Part shown: piece by piece, positions 26,118-34,664 of the stretch | How the letters are laid out: each line of letters opens with the position of its first letter | Position numbering within the stretch: position 1 is the first letter of the stretch | Origin: Actinomyces qiguomingii | GTDB lineage: Bacteria; Actinomycetota; Actinomycetes; Actinomycetales; Actinomycetaceae | Assembly (NCBI RefSeq): GCF_004102025.1 | Contig: NZ_CP025228.1 | Location: 3,720,001-3,784,000 of the forward strand | Length of the DNA: 64,000 nucleotides | Direction: 5' to 3' | Translations under genes and position numbers: made by a program | The notes under the pieces: generated by a model | The model's database searches: none | Told to the model about the DNA's origin: nothing | Seen by the model: only the letters and a program-made list of their open reading frames with translations

Positions 26118-26666
26118 TCACCGCCTCCCCGACCCACCCGAAGCGTCCGGGCCGTCCCACCCCGGAGGCCGCACCGGCAAAGGCGTCACCATCCACGCCG
26201 GCCGCCCACCAGAAGACGCATCACCACCAGGCCGCCCACCAGAAGCGCTGCCAGCAGGCCGGGAACCCGCATTCCCACCCGCCCCGACACCAGTAATGGA
26301 CTGCTCATACTCCTCCAACACCTGCCTACCCAGGACAGAATCCGCACCCAGCGTCTCATCAACCACCAACCGCACCTGCTCACCCGCCCGCCTACGCGCA
26401 TCAGCCATCGCCATCATCACCGCATCCGACAAACCCCGCAACGACAGGCCCTCACTGGCAGGCAAGAACGTGATCCCCAACAACCGGCCCGCCACATCAA
26501 CCTCCACACTCACCTCACGCCCCCGCGAGGAACCCTTAACCCGGATACCCTCAGCCCGCTCCCGCATCCGCACAGCCGCCCGCGCATCACGCTGCGACCG
26601 CTCCACATCCGCATGAATCCGCGCCAAACGCTCCTCAAGCGAAACCTCATCCCAACCCACACCCAC
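26118..26666 (-). CDS. YbaB/EbfC-like protein at the head of the ESX toxin locus
   Basis: About 182 aa. The N-terminal helical segment (EERLARIHADVERSQRDARA) and the beta-alpha core (VSVEVDVAGRLLGITFLP, LSDAVMMAMADARRRAGEQV) have the YbaB/EbfC nucleoid-protein pattern. The C-terminal 55 residues are Gly/Ser/Pro-rich. Such proteins commonly open actinobacterial WXG100 toxin operons. The start is uncertain: GTG at 26666 or 26660, neither with a clear ribosome site; the longer frame to 26765 has an unlikely Gly/Cys-rich beginning. Confidence 0.6.
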   Translation of the reverse strand: MGVGWDEVSLEERLARIHADVERSQRDARAAVRMRERAEGIRVKGSSRGREVSVEVDVAGRLLGITFLPASEGLSLRGLSDAVMMAMADARRRAGEQVRLVVDETLGADSVLGRQVLEEYEQSITGVGAGGNAGSRPAGSASGGRPGGDASSGGRPAWMVTPLPVRPPGWDGPDASGGSGRR

Positions 26667-26776
26667 GACAGTAACGACCCCATAACCCCCACACCACCCA
26701 AACCCTATGTGACACCCACCACAACACACCCTTCGGAGCCACCCACCAACACACCCCCCAGCCACATGATTTTCCG

Positions 26777-26788
26777 CAAGCGCTTACC
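26777..26788. promoter_or_regulatory. Possible LacI/CcpA-type operator
   Basis: GCAAGCGCTTAC differs at one position from the palindrome GTAAGCGCTTAC typical of LacI-family operators. It lies in the 246-base gap before feoA, 125 bases from its start. A half DtxR-like word (GGTTAGCC, 26849-26856) lies closer to feoA. Both are weak, unverified calls; nothing else is seen in the gap. Confidence 0.25.
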
Positions 26789-26912
26789 ACAGCCTATCTT
26801 TGACTGCGCGAGTTGGCGCCGGCGCCCACCCCGCATAGCGACCCGTCCGGTTAGCCCGGGCCTGCACCGACCGACCCGCACCGCGAGCGCCATCAGGAGC
26901 AAGGAGATCAAC

Positions 26913-27284
26913 ATGGCCGCATCCACCACGGCCAACAAAGCACCATCCGGGCCCACAGCCGCAACGGTGCCCCTGCCCGCCCTGCGGCGCGGCACGCGCG
27001 CCCGCATCACCGCCGTATCCGCCGATCGCGGCGAGGCCCTCGCCCGGCGCCTGGCCGACCTCGGCTTCGAGCCCGGCCGCGTGATCAAGGTGGGCCGCCG
27101 CGCCCCGCTGGGCGACCCGACGGTTTACCACGTGGCCGACTACGAGATCAGCCTGCGCCGCCGCGACGCAGAGCTAGTGTCCGTGGACGTTCTGGCACCC
27201 GCCTACGCAGCACCCGCCTGCGCAGCACCCGCCTCACCTGATCCGGCGCCACCGATGGCCGCTGCACCGGAGGCCACACAATGA
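26913..27284 (+). CDS. feoA: Ferrous iron transport protein FeoA
   Basis: 123-aa SH3-like FeoA that assists FeoB. The core is at about residues 20-90: LPALRRGTRARITAVSADRG, RRLADLGFEPGRVIKVGRRA, ISLRRRDAELVSVD. The C-terminal 30 residues are Ala/Pro/Cys repeats (AYAAPACAAPASP), not part of the domain. The ATG follows AAGGAG. The stop overlaps the feoB start (ATGA). Confidence 0.92.
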   Translation: MAASTTANKAPSGPTAATVPLPALRRGTRARITAVSADRGEALARRLADLGFEPGRVIKVGRRAPLGDPTVYHVADYEISLRRRDAELVSVDVLAPAYAAPACAAPASPDPAPPMAAAPEATQ

Positions 27285-29467
27285 GCACCACCGTCCAGAC
27301 CGGCCCCGCCGCAGGCAAGACGGAGATTCCCATCGGAGCTCCCGCAGACCTGCCCGCCTGCCACGAGCCCTCCTGCCACGGAGGCTGCGCCAACCACGAC
27401 GCCGCCTCCGGCCCCATCGACGCCAGCGCCGCCCGCATCGCCCTGGCGGGCGCCCCTAATGCCGGCAAGACCTCCATTTACAACACGCTCACCGGCCTGC
27501 GCGCCAAAACCGGCAACTATCCGGGCGTCACCGTCTCCCGTTCCCTGGGCACCTGCCACCTCTCCGACGCAGACACCGACACCGACGAACATGCCGCCGC
27601 GCTCACTCTGGAGGACCTGCCGGGCGCCTACTCGCTGGAGCCGATCAGCCCCGATGAGAGGGTCGTGTACGACGTCCTGACCGGCCACTGCGACGGCGTC
27701 GCCCCGCCCGACGCGCTGCTGGTGGTCGTGGACGCCACCACCCTGTCCCGCTCCCTGGGCTTCGTCGCTCAGGCCCTGGCCCTGGGCCTGCCCACCGCCC
27801 TGGCGGTCACCATGACCGACGAGCTGACCCGCCGCGGCGGCCGGGTCGACGTCGAGGCCCTGGGCGCGGCGCTCGGCGTGCCCGCGGTGCGGGTGATCGG
27901 CAACCGCGCCACCGGTATTCCGCAGCTGCGGCGCACACTCGCCTCCTGGCGCGACTGGTCACTCACGCCCATCGCGCCGCCTACCGGCGGCCCGGAGCGC
28001 ACCTCCTGGGTGGAATCAATCCTGGCCGCCGCCGATTACACCGCCCCCGTGCCCGACTCGCGCACCGCCGCCGTCGACCGGGTGCTGCTGCACCCGCTGT
28101 GGGGCACGCTGGTGTTCTTCGCGCTCATGTTCACCTTCTTCCAGGCGATCTTCACCTGGGCCGCCCCCTTCCAGGAGGCCATTGAGGCCGGCTTCGGTGC
28201 CCTGGGCGACGCCGTCCACACCTGGCTGGACGGCCCCGCACCGCTGCTGGCGGGGCTGGCGGCCGACGGCGTGATCGGCGGCGTCGGCGGAGTGCTGGTG
28301 TTCCTGCCGCAGATCGCCATCATGTTTCTGCTGATCGCCCTGATGGAGGGCGTGGGCTACATGTCGCGCGCCGCCTTCCTCATGGACCGGGTGATGAGCC
28401 GGGCAGGACTGGAGGGGCGGGCCTTCGTGGCGCTGCTGTCCTCCCTGGCCTGCGCCATCCCCGGCATCATGGCCACCCGCACGCTGCCCAGCGCCAAGGA
28501 CCGCCTGGCCACCATGCTGGCGGCGCCGCTGATGACCTGTTCGGCGCGCCTGCCCGTGTACATCATCATGATCTCCCTGCTGGTCGGCCCCGAGCAGCGC
28601 ATCGGCCCCTTCGGGGCGGCGGGCACGATCATGTTCGGCCTGTACCTGGCCGGGGCGGTCGCGGCCATGCTGGCCGCCCGGGTGGTCAAGCGCCTGACCG
28701 ACCGCGGCGGCGTGCTGCTGCCCTTCTACATGGAGATGCCGCCCTACCGGCTGCCGCGCGCCCGCACGGTGGCCCTGATGGTGTGGGACGCCTGCAAGGG
28801 CTTCCTGAAGAAGGCGGGCACCATCATCCTGGCGGCCACCATCCTGGTGTGGGTGGGGCTGAACGTGCCCGCCCGCTCGGAGGCGGAGTTCACCGCCCAC
28901 TGCGATGCCAGCGCCGAGTGCGCGGTTCTCGCCGCCGCCGCGGCCGACCCCGCCTCCTCCACGGTGCTGGACGACGACGACGCGATCGTGACCGACCCCG
29001 AACAGCTGCAGGCGCTGCTGGACGCCCAGCGCACCAGCTACACCATGGACTCCTCGCTGGCAGCCTCCGTCGGCAAGGCAATCCAGCCGGTGTTCGAGCC
29101 GCTCGGCTTCGACTGGCGGATCAATGTGGCAGTCATGTCCTCCCTGGTGGCCCGGGAGACGGCGGTGGCCACGCTCGGCCAGATCGCCGCCGCCGGGGAT
29201 CCGGAGGAGCCGGGCGCACAGCTGGCGGCCATGACCTACTCCGAGGACACGCTGGTGGCCCGCGCTGGCGAGCCTCTGTTCAACCCGGCGACGGTCGCGG
29301 CGCTGCTGGCATTCTTCGTCTTCGCCATGCAGTGCATGGCCACCGCCGGGGCGATACGCCGCGAGACCGGCACCTGGAAGTGGTCGGCGATCGCCTACGG
29401 CTACCTGTTCGTGCTGGCGTGGGTGGCCGGGGCCGCCGCCCACGCCGTCGTCGCCGCCCTCATTTAA
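27281..29467 (+). CDS. feoB: Ferrous iron transporter FeoB
   Basis: 728-aa inner-membrane Fe2+ transporter with a cytoplasmic GTPase domain. G1 is GAPNAGKTS (58-66), G3 DLPGAYSL, and the G4 region reads TMTDE rather than the usual NxxD. Two Gate domains and the membrane core follow (LFNPATVAALLAFFVFAMQC near the end). Before G1 there is a Cys/His cluster (ACHEPSCHGGCANHD: Cys27, 32 and 36, His28, 33 and 39) that could bind a metal. Coupled to feoA by ATGA overlap. No FeoC follows; a TA remnant and a NifU-like gene come next. Confidence 0.95.
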   Translation: MSTTVQTGPAAGKTEIPIGAPADLPACHEPSCHGGCANHDAASGPIDASAARIALAGAPNAGKTSIYNTLTGLRAKTGNYPGVTVSRSLGTCHLSDADTDTDEHAAALTLEDLPGAYSLEPISPDERVVYDVLTGHCDGVAPPDALLVVVDATTLSRSLGFVAQALALGLPTALAVTMTDELTRRGGRVDVEALGAALGVPAVRVIGNRATGIPQLRRTLASWRDWSLTPIAPPTGGPERTSWVESILAAADYTAPVPDSRTAAVDRVLLHPLWGTLVFFALMFTFFQAIFTWAAPFQEAIEAGFGALGDAVHTWLDGPAPLLAGLAADGVIGGVGGVLVFLPQIAIMFLLIALMEGVGYMSRAAFLMDRVMSRAGLEGRAFVALLSSLACAIPGIMATRTLPSAKDRLATMLAAPLMTCSARLPVYIIMISLLVGPEQRIGPFGAAGTIMFGLYLAGAVAAMLAARVVKRLTDRGGVLLPFYMEMPPYRLPRARTVALMVWDACKGFLKKAGTIILAATILVWVGLNVPARSEAEFTAHCDASAECAVLAAAAADPASSTVLDDDDAIVTDPEQLQALLDAQRTSYTMDSSLAASVGKAIQPVFEPLGFDWRINVAVMSSLVARETAVATLGQIAAAGDPEEPGAQLAAMTYSEDTLVARAGEPLFNPATVAALLAFFVFAMQCMATAGAIRRETGTWKWSAIAYGYLFVLAWVAGAAAHAVVAALI

Positions 29468-29502
29468 CCCGGACCCGGCGACCGGCCCCACACCCCGCCC
29501 CT

Positions 29503-29545
29503 CACCGAGATCGGTAGAAGTTACGTACTGAGATCGGTTCGGCGG
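29503..29545 (+). repeat. Solitary repeat of mixed family A/C type
   Basis: CCTCACCGAGATCGGTAGAA then GTTACGTACT and a second GAGATCGGTT. The first half is like family A (GAGWTCGGT) and the second like family C (GTTACGTACTGAGA). It lies 36 bases after the feoB stop. The spacing between the two GAG words is 23 bp, as in family C. Confidence 0.6.
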
Positions 29546-29646
29546 ACGCGGCCAGGCCGTGCATCCGCCGCACCGAAACTACCCGGACCCATCCTTTGCC
29601 CCTTGTACTCATGACGGTAGCCTGGACGCAGGAGAGGAGCCTCGAG

Positions 29647-29862
29647 ATGGTTGTAAGGACCGTTCCGATTGTTGATGTTGAGCAGTCGCTCGCGTTGATC
29701 GAGAAGGGCCAGCAGCTCGCCGGTCACTTCCCGGATGCCGAAGACATGGGGCGCGCGCGCCGGATCCTGACGGGCGAGCTGTCGCCGGAGGCGGCGCGCG
29801 CAGAAGTTCGGGATGCGCTGGCGCGACTTAGCGCGAACGAGTGTGCTACCGGTCGTGGCTGA
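29647..29862 (+). CDS. VbhA-like antitoxin of a Fic system
   Basis: 71-aa helical protein (MVVRTVPIVDVEQSLALIEK start). The segment RRILTGELSPEAARAEVRDA fits the antitoxin VbhA pattern with an inhibitory (S/T)-x-x-x-E helix (here SPEAARAE). It directly precedes and overlaps the fic toxin gene. In family members the inhibitory Glu blocks ATP binding in the Fic pocket. A good GGAGAGGAG ribosome site lies upstream. Its toxin is truncated, so this may be a leftover. Confidence 0.7.
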   Translation: MVVRTVPIVDVEQSLALIEKGQQLAGHFPDAEDMGRARRILTGELSPEAARAEVRDALARLSANECATGRG

Positions 29863-30517
29863 GGACGACCGTTACACGATCCCTGGTAGCGGAGGAGTAC
29901 TCCGCAACAAGCTTGGGTTGATCACGCAGGCCGGTGTCGATCGGGCGATGAACATCAGCGCCTCGGCGGAGTGGGCGATTTTCCAGCTTGAGCCGATCCC
30001 TGATCGGCTCGACCTTGATTATCTTCGCTCGATTCATCGGCGTTTCATGAGCCCGGTGCTGGATTGGGCGGGCGAACTGCGGAAGGTAGGAGACGAGGTT
30101 GGGGCGGGCGGTACGCCGTTCCAGTACGCACCATCGGAGTTCTACAAGCCGTATCTTGATGCGTTGTTCGGTCGGCTTGCGGAAGAGGACTATCTGGTAG
30201 GTCTTCCAGAGAAGGAGTTTGCTGACAGGCTCGCGGATCGCTGGGGGACGCCGACATTCTGTCATCCGTTCCGCGACGGCAACACCCGCTCACAGAGTGC
30301 CTACTCGACCGACTCGCGACACGTGCGGGTCACCCTACACCAAGCCACCGAAAGGAGCCGACATGGGCGTTGTCCCCACGCATCCCGTGGCGACCCCGGA
30401 CCCGGACGTGCTGCGTTGGGTAATCCCCGACGGGCTGCTGGGCTTCTCCGGGTCAGTGGCCCGCGCCCCGCACCTGCTGCAGGCCCTGCTCGACGACGGC
30501 ACCCTGGCCGGCATTGA
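29855..30517 (+). pseudogene. Fic-domain toxin, truncated after the Fic motif
   Basis: Fic AMP-transferase family. The fold is recognisable from VLRNKLGL through LDYLRSIHRRFMSPVLDWAG to the catalytic motif HPFRDGNTRSQS at about 30271-30305. Homology then ends: the 3' part that normally adds about 50-60 residues is missing, and the frame runs on through the ribosome site and first 155 bases of the NifU-like gene in another phase. A deletion joined the toxin to that gene's upstream region. GTG at 29855 (8-base overlap with the antitoxin) or 29843 could be the start. Catalytic His and Asn-Thr-Arg are present, but stability is doubtful. Confidence 0.7.
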
Positions 30518-30908
30518 GGCGGTGCCCGGGGCGGTGCTCACGCTCCTCGGCGAGGGCCACAGTTGGCAGGCCGACGGCGCCGCAGTGCGCAGCGCCCTGG
30601 TGGACGCGCTCGGCGTACCCGGGTCATGGGAGCCGGCGGCTGGCGCCGTCGGGGTGGGGCCGGACGAGGCGTTGGAGGCGGCGGCCCGGGAGATCGCGGC
30701 CGGGCCGGTGGGGGCGATCGCCACGGCCCACGGCGGCTCCTTCAACGTGCGGACGGTGGCCGACGGCGTCGTCGAGGTGGCCCTGGAGGGCGCCTGCCGG
30801 GACTGCCCGGCGGCCGTGATCACCATGCATGCGCGCTTCGAGCACCTGCTGCGACGCCGCTGCCCGTGGCTGGCGGGCGTGCGCGAGGCGCCGAGGTCCG
30901 CAAGCTAG
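30363..30908 (+). CDS. NifU-like Fe-S scaffold-domain protein
   Basis: 181 aa. The C-terminal 75 residues are a NifU-like domain with GACRDCPAAVITMHARFEHL, the paired Cys (C-x-x-C) that hold an Fe-S cluster in NifU/Nfu proteins. The N-terminal 90 residues (LLGFSGSVARAPHLLQALLD) resemble the Nfu N-terminal part. The ATG follows AAAGGAG. It is downstream of feoAB with a broken TA pair between, so the iron-uptake link is suggestive only. Confidence 0.78.
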   Translation: MGVVPTHPVATPDPDVLRWVIPDGLLGFSGSVARAPHLLQALLDDGTLAGIEAVPGAVLTLLGEGHSWQADGAAVRSALVDALGVPGSWEPAAGAVGVGPDEALEAAAREIAAGPVGAIATAHGGSFNVRTVADGVVEVALEGACRDCPAAVITMHARFEHLLRRRCPWLAGVREAPRSAS

Positions 30909-30927
30909 CGGGCTCACCCCGCCCCGG

Positions 30928-33279
30928 TTACTCGTCACCCTGGCTGCGGGGCGCGCGCGCCGCGGCCACCAGCAGGCCGACGGCCACCGCCGCCGACGCC
31001 GCGATGGGGATGGCCCACCACCAGCCGAAGGAGCCGGTGACCAGGGGATTGTTCATTATCAGCGCCGGTTGTGCCCCGAAGCGGCCGAGCAGAGCCGCCA
31101 CGGCCGTGCACGCCACCACGCTCAGGCCCAGCGGCGCCACCAGGGCGCACTGGCCACGCCTGCCGACGCCATAGTCCCGCGCCTGCATACGCACCGGCCG
31201 CAGCCGCCCCAGGAAGGTGATCGCCGCCAGCCCCTGGCCGATCACCGCCACCAGGCTCGCCGCGACCGGCACGGCGAGGGCCTGTCGCGTCAGCTGACGC
31301 CGCTCCGGGGAGTCCGGCTCGATGACAAAGGCGTAGCCGGCCCGGGTGATGACGTCGCTGCGGAAGGCATCGCGCTGGTCCTCGGGCAGGGAGCCGAATT
31401 CCGGCAGGTAGATCGTGCGCACGTTCGATGGCTCGAGTCCCAGCGCCTCCACCTGCGGATCACCGGCGGCGAGCACCGCGTCGGGCAGCCACTGGATGTC
31501 CAGCAGGCTCGACGCAGACAGCCCCGTCACCTCGGCGGTCTCCTCCACCTGGCCCGTGACCGGAGTGAAGAAGACGCGCGTCGCCCTGTCTTCGGCACCC
31601 CCGCCTAGCAACTCGGCTGCCGCCGTACCGGCCAGCGCAGAGGCGGGCCCGTCCTCAGCAGCAAGCGCAATAGTCCCCAGGGTGGTGAAGCACATCATGT
31701 CGGTGCAGCCAGACTCTCCCGCCGGAGCCACCCGCGGCAGCCGCTCGTCCTCGCGCAACTCGGTGAATACCAGGGCCGACTCCATGGCCTGCGGGTACGC
31801 GGCGGTCAGCATGGCGACGTCCTGGATGGTCAGTCTCTCCACCGTCAGCGTCTGATCCTCTCGCCCATCGGTCCCGTTAGCGAAGTGGAGGCTCGCGCTA
31901 TAGAAGGCGGCGAAGCCGGTGAACATCATGGTGGCCATGAGCACGGGCAGCACCACCGTGAGGCAGTGGCGCACGGCCGTGCCCGCAGTGGGCGTGCGCC
32001 GCAGCCACGGCAGGCTGAGCAGCAGCACCGGGGCCGCCAGCGCCCCCACGATCACACCCAGGATGTGACCGGTCAGCACGCGGTGGGGCTCGGCGACGCG
32101 CAGGTACACGAGCACCACCGCCGCGATCACGCCCACTGTGCCCAGCGCCACCCCGTAGGCGGGACGCAGGTGCCAGGCCGCGCCCCGGGTGTCGGCCGAC
32201 CAGCGGCGCAGCCGGTCCGGCAGTGCCCCCACCACGACGGCGAGCAGCAGCCAGGCCAGGATCAGGCCCCCGCTCTGCCACAGTGCCGGGCGGTAGCCGT
32301 CCCAGTACTGCCCCAGCGCGGAACCGATCGTCGCATGGCCGAGGCCGAGGGCCACCTGGGCGGCGATGATCCCGAGAACGCTGCCAGTCAGGAGCGTCAG
32401 CGGCATGCCCGAGCCGGCCAGCACCGCTGCACGCCGTGGCGTCGCCCCCGCGGCCCGTAGCGCCTCGGCGACGCGCCCGGCATGGGTCCGATCCGCGGCC
32501 AGGGCGGCGCCGCAGGCGGCGCCGGCGCTAAGCAGCAGCAGCGCCAGCAGCACCGGAAACCCGGCCAGTTGCCGGGAACTGACCTCCTGCACGGAGGAGT
32601 TCACGGCATAGTCGACCCCAGCTACCGTTACCGCACCGCTACCACACTGCTTACCCACCCCGATCTGTTCGCACGGGTCGGCGTCACTGAGCCAAGAGAA
32701 GATCGCCGCACCGGCATCGCCCCCCATAACCTCACCGGATACCGCGACGGCCGTGAGCTCGTCCGGGGCGGCGGGATTGCGGGTGATGCCGGTAACCGAG
32801 AACTGCGCCACGCCCGCAGGCAAGTCCTCCGAGGTGAACTCCAATCTGTCCCCCACGCTCAGGCCCGTGCGCCGGGCTACCTCAGCGGAGATGGAGGCCT
32901 CGCCGTCGGCGCGCGGGTACTCGCCCTGTGCGAGCAGGCCGGTACGGGAGGGTCCGCTCAGCACGGACACCTGCGCATCGGAGGCACCCCGCGGCCCGCT
33001 GAGGGCCGCGCTGGCGCGCAGCACCGCCACCGCCTGGCCGTCATCCGCCAGCGCGCGCATATGCTCGGACAGCTCGTCGCTATCGCCGCTGACCTGGTAG
33101 CGGTAGCCGCCGAATTCGGCGCGCGCCCCGGCCTCCGCCGTGGCCAGGAACGTGGCCCTGCCGCTCAGCAGCAGAGCACCGAACAGCGCCAGCACGCCGG
33201 ATAGCAGCAGCGCCGCGGTGAACAGTCCCGGGCGCGCACGTACCGAACCGGTGATCACCCTCAACTGCAGGCGGGTCAC
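30928..33279 (-). CDS. ABC transporter permease, FtsX-like, 783 aa
   Basis: Large inner-membrane permease. An N-terminal helix (FTAALLLSGVLALFGALLLS) is followed by an extracytoplasmic domain (about 45-235) and a helix bundle (LLALLLLSAGAACGAALAAD onward). A second extracytoplasmic domain with two Cys (ESGCTDMMCFTT) precedes the final helices. The layout resembles FtsX/MacB-like permeases and the large membrane proteins of lactococcin 972-type loci. It overlaps the ATPase stop (4 bases) and has no own solute-binding protein. Confidence 0.82.
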   Translation of the reverse strand: MTRLQLRVITGSVRARPGLFTAALLLSGVLALFGALLLSGRATFLATAEAGARAEFGGYRYQVSGDSDELSEHMRALADDGQAVAVLRASAALSGPRGASDAQVSVLSGPSRTGLLAQGEYPRADGEASISAEVARRTGLSVGDRLEFTSEDLPAGVAQFSVTGITRNPAAPDELTAVAVSGEVMGGDAGAAIFSWLSDADPCEQIGVGKQCGSGAVTVAGVDYAVNSSVQEVSSRQLAGFPVLLALLLLSAGAACGAALAADRTHAGRVAEALRAAGATPRRAAVLAGSGMPLTLLTGSVLGIIAAQVALGLGHATIGSALGQYWDGYRPALWQSGGLILAWLLLAVVVGALPDRLRRWSADTRGAAWHLRPAYGVALGTVGVIAAVVLVYLRVAEPHRVLTGHILGVIVGALAAPVLLLSLPWLRRTPTAGTAVRHCLTVVLPVLMATMMFTGFAAFYSASLHFANGTDGREDQTLTVERLTIQDVAMLTAAYPQAMESALVFTELREDERLPRVAPAGESGCTDMMCFTTLGTIALAAEDGPASALAGTAAAELLGGGAEDRATRVFFTPVTGQVEETAEVTGLSASSLLDIQWLPDAVLAAGDPQVEALGLEPSNVRTIYLPEFGSLPEDQRDAFRSDVITRAGYAFVIEPDSPERRQLTRQALAVPVAASLVAVIGQGLAAITFLGRLRPVRMQARDYGVGRRGQCALVAPLGLSVVACTAVAALLGRFGAQPALIMNNPLVTGSFGWWWAIPIAASAAVAVGLLVAAARAPRSQGDE

Positions 33280-33962
33280 CGCTGGGCCCCTCCCGTCATG
33301 GCGTCCGCCGAGGGAGGCTCAGCCACGAGATCGTGGTCGTGGATGCGCAGCACCACGTCGGCGTATCCGGCCACCACCGGGTCGTGCGTGGCCACGAGCA
33401 CCAGCAGGCCGTCGTCGTGGGCCAGGTCGGCGAAGCGCTGGGCGATCTCCCGGGTGGCCTGCTCGTCGACCGCGCCGGTCGGCTCGTCGGCGAGCAGCAC
33501 CTGCGGAGCGGTGGCCAGTGCGCGGGCGATGGCCACTCGCTGCTGCTCGCCGCCCGAGAGGCTGCCCACTGCGGCGTTGGCCTGCCCGGCGAGCCCGAGC
33601 TTGTCCAGCAGCGCAGCGGCATCAGGGAAGGTACCGACGCCGCCACCCGCGGAGGCGAACTCCTGGGCCAGTTTCAGGTTCTCGACCGCGGTCAGATACG
33701 GGACCAGCCGGTAGTCCTGGTAGACCTGGGACACGCGCCGGGCACCGCCGGTGCCCGTGAGTTCGATCGTGCCGGTATCCGGTTCGAGCTCGCCGGTGAT
33801 CAGGCGGAACAGGGTGGTCTTGCCCGAACCCGAAGGGCCCATCACCGCATGCAGCCGCCCGGCCGCGAGCCTGCAGGTGACGCCCCGGTAGATGACGCGC
33901 TCACCCGCACCGCCGTAGGCGAAGCCCATGCGATCGAGAATGACATTTTGACGCTCAGACAT
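33276..33962 (-). CDS. ABC transporter ATP-binding protein
   Basis: 228-aa ATPase partner of the permease. Walker A GPSGSGKTT, signature SGGEQQRVAIARAL, Walker B VLLADEP, H-loop ATHDP. The LolD/MacB-type spacing (Q-loop VSQVYQDYRLVPYLTAVEN) fits an export or lipoprotein-release type. The ATG at 33962 lies 16 bases after the preceding gene's stop; a longer frame would overlap the small secreted protein gene. It has no strong ribosome site and is probably translated by coupling. Confidence 0.9.
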   Translation of the reverse strand: MSERQNVILDRMGFAYGGAGERVIYRGVTCRLAAGRLHAVMGPSGSGKTTLFRLITGELEPDTGTIELTGTGGARRVSQVYQDYRLVPYLTAVENLKLAQEFASAGGGVGTFPDAAALLDKLGLAGQANAAVGSLSGGEQQRVAIARALATAPQVLLADEPTGAVDEQATREIAQRFADLAHDDGLLVLVATHDPVVAGYADVVLRIHDHDLVAEPPSADAMTGGAQR

Positions 33963-33978
33963 TGCGTAGCGGTTCGAA

Positions 33979-34320
33979 TCACCGTGGCGCCAGATCAACA
34001 CGCGCACTGCGAGGCCACACTGCGCTGTTGGGATTTGTCGTGAAGTAGAGGGTCCTGTACGTCCTGCCGGTCCTCGTAAACCACGATGAATGAAAATCCG
34101 GCCCATTAGCGAGATCAAGAGTCACCCGCGCCTTCGTGTCACTCCCCAAGTGAGAGCAGTAACCAGCGGCACGGGTTGCCCCAACGGTGGTTTCCAGCCA
34201 GGCAGCACAGTTCCCAGACAACGCATTTGCGCTTGGAGCAACTGCAGCAAACCCGCCTACAGTCAACAACCCTGCCAACGCGACTGAGAGCACACCTCGC
34301 AAAGCTGGACTTGACTTCAC
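33979..34320 (-). CDS. Small secreted protein with one Cys pair
   Basis: 113 aa with a clear Sec signal (VLSVALAGLLTVGGFAAVAP, cleavage near ANA-LS). The mature part of about 80 residues holds two Cys (GNCAAWLE and GYCSHLGS), then RVTLDLANGPDFHSSWFTRT. GTG at 34320 is chosen over a TTG at 34332; both follow AAAGAGG. It is the first gene of an operon with an ABC ATPase and a 783-aa permease, the arrangement of lactococcin 972-type bacteriocin loci, but I do not recognise the peptide as that family. It could be a bacteriocin, a toxin or a secreted factor. Confidence 0.6.
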   Translation of the reverse strand: MKSSPALRGVLSVALAGLLTVGGFAAVAPSANALSGNCAAWLETTVGATRAAGYCSHLGSDTKARVTLDLANGPDFHSSWFTRTGRTYRTLYFTTNPNSAVWPRSARVDLAPR

Positions 34321-34373
34321 TATGGCAATCAACCTCTTTCAACTGACCCCATAAAGGTCAAGGACTAGTCAGT

Positions 34374-34410
34374 GAGACAAGCTGAGACAAGCTCCGTTGT
34401 CAACGGAGCT
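34374..34410. promoter_or_regulatory. Tandem and inverted repeats in the promoter of the secreted-protein operon
   Basis: GAGACAAGCT occurs twice in tandem (34374-34393). It overlaps an inverted repeat AGCTCCGTT-GTC-AACGGAGCT (34390-34410), centred about 80 bases before the start. The region is AT-rich compared with its surroundings and is the likely promoter/operator. The regulator is unknown. Confidence 0.45.
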
Positions 34411-34578
34411 AAGATGAGTGTAACCCTCGCCACAGACAGTATTCAACATTTGCATACAACGATGACATAACGATCAGGGTCGGTCGCTCCTAACCAGCTT
34501 TTGCCAAGACCCCGCCCCCGCACGGCATCAGCAACACCGGTGCGCCGGGTGTATGCGCGGCTTGGCGGGTTGCCTGCC

Positions 34579-34624
34579 GAGACCGGCACTTGTTACGTAC
34601 TGAGACCGGCACTTGTGACGTACC
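34579..34624 (+). repeat. Family C repeats, two 23-bp units
   Basis: GAGACCGGCACTTGTTACGT plus ACT at 34579, repeated at 34602 with one change. The same family in inverted orientation is at 59008-59053. It opens the repeat-rich gap 34321-35041, which holds no gene that I can support. Confidence 0.85.
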
Positions 34625-34664
34625 GGGGTGGCGGTGCCTTGGTGTCGGTTGCGGGTCGGGGTTT

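Noticed and set aside
26118..26196. 131-aa frame from 26196 as a complete gene
   Set aside because: Its first 50 codons overlap the YbaB-like gene in another phase; only the part from GTG 26046 looks like the ESX-type protein, and that is cut by the IS.
26845..26863. DtxR/IdeR box before feoA
   Set aside because: Only the left half (GGTTAGCC) fits; about half of the 19 positions match, too weak to call.
28016..29491. 491-aa His/Gly/Gln-rich open frame opposite feoB
   Set aside because: Composition is that of an antisense frame; feoB is complete on the other strand.
33962..33990. tRNA-like word GGTTCGAATC near the ABC ATPase start
   Set aside because: The bases on either side cannot form a T-arm stem and no acceptor or anticodon arm can be drawn. 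No tRNA or rRNA gene was seen in the window.
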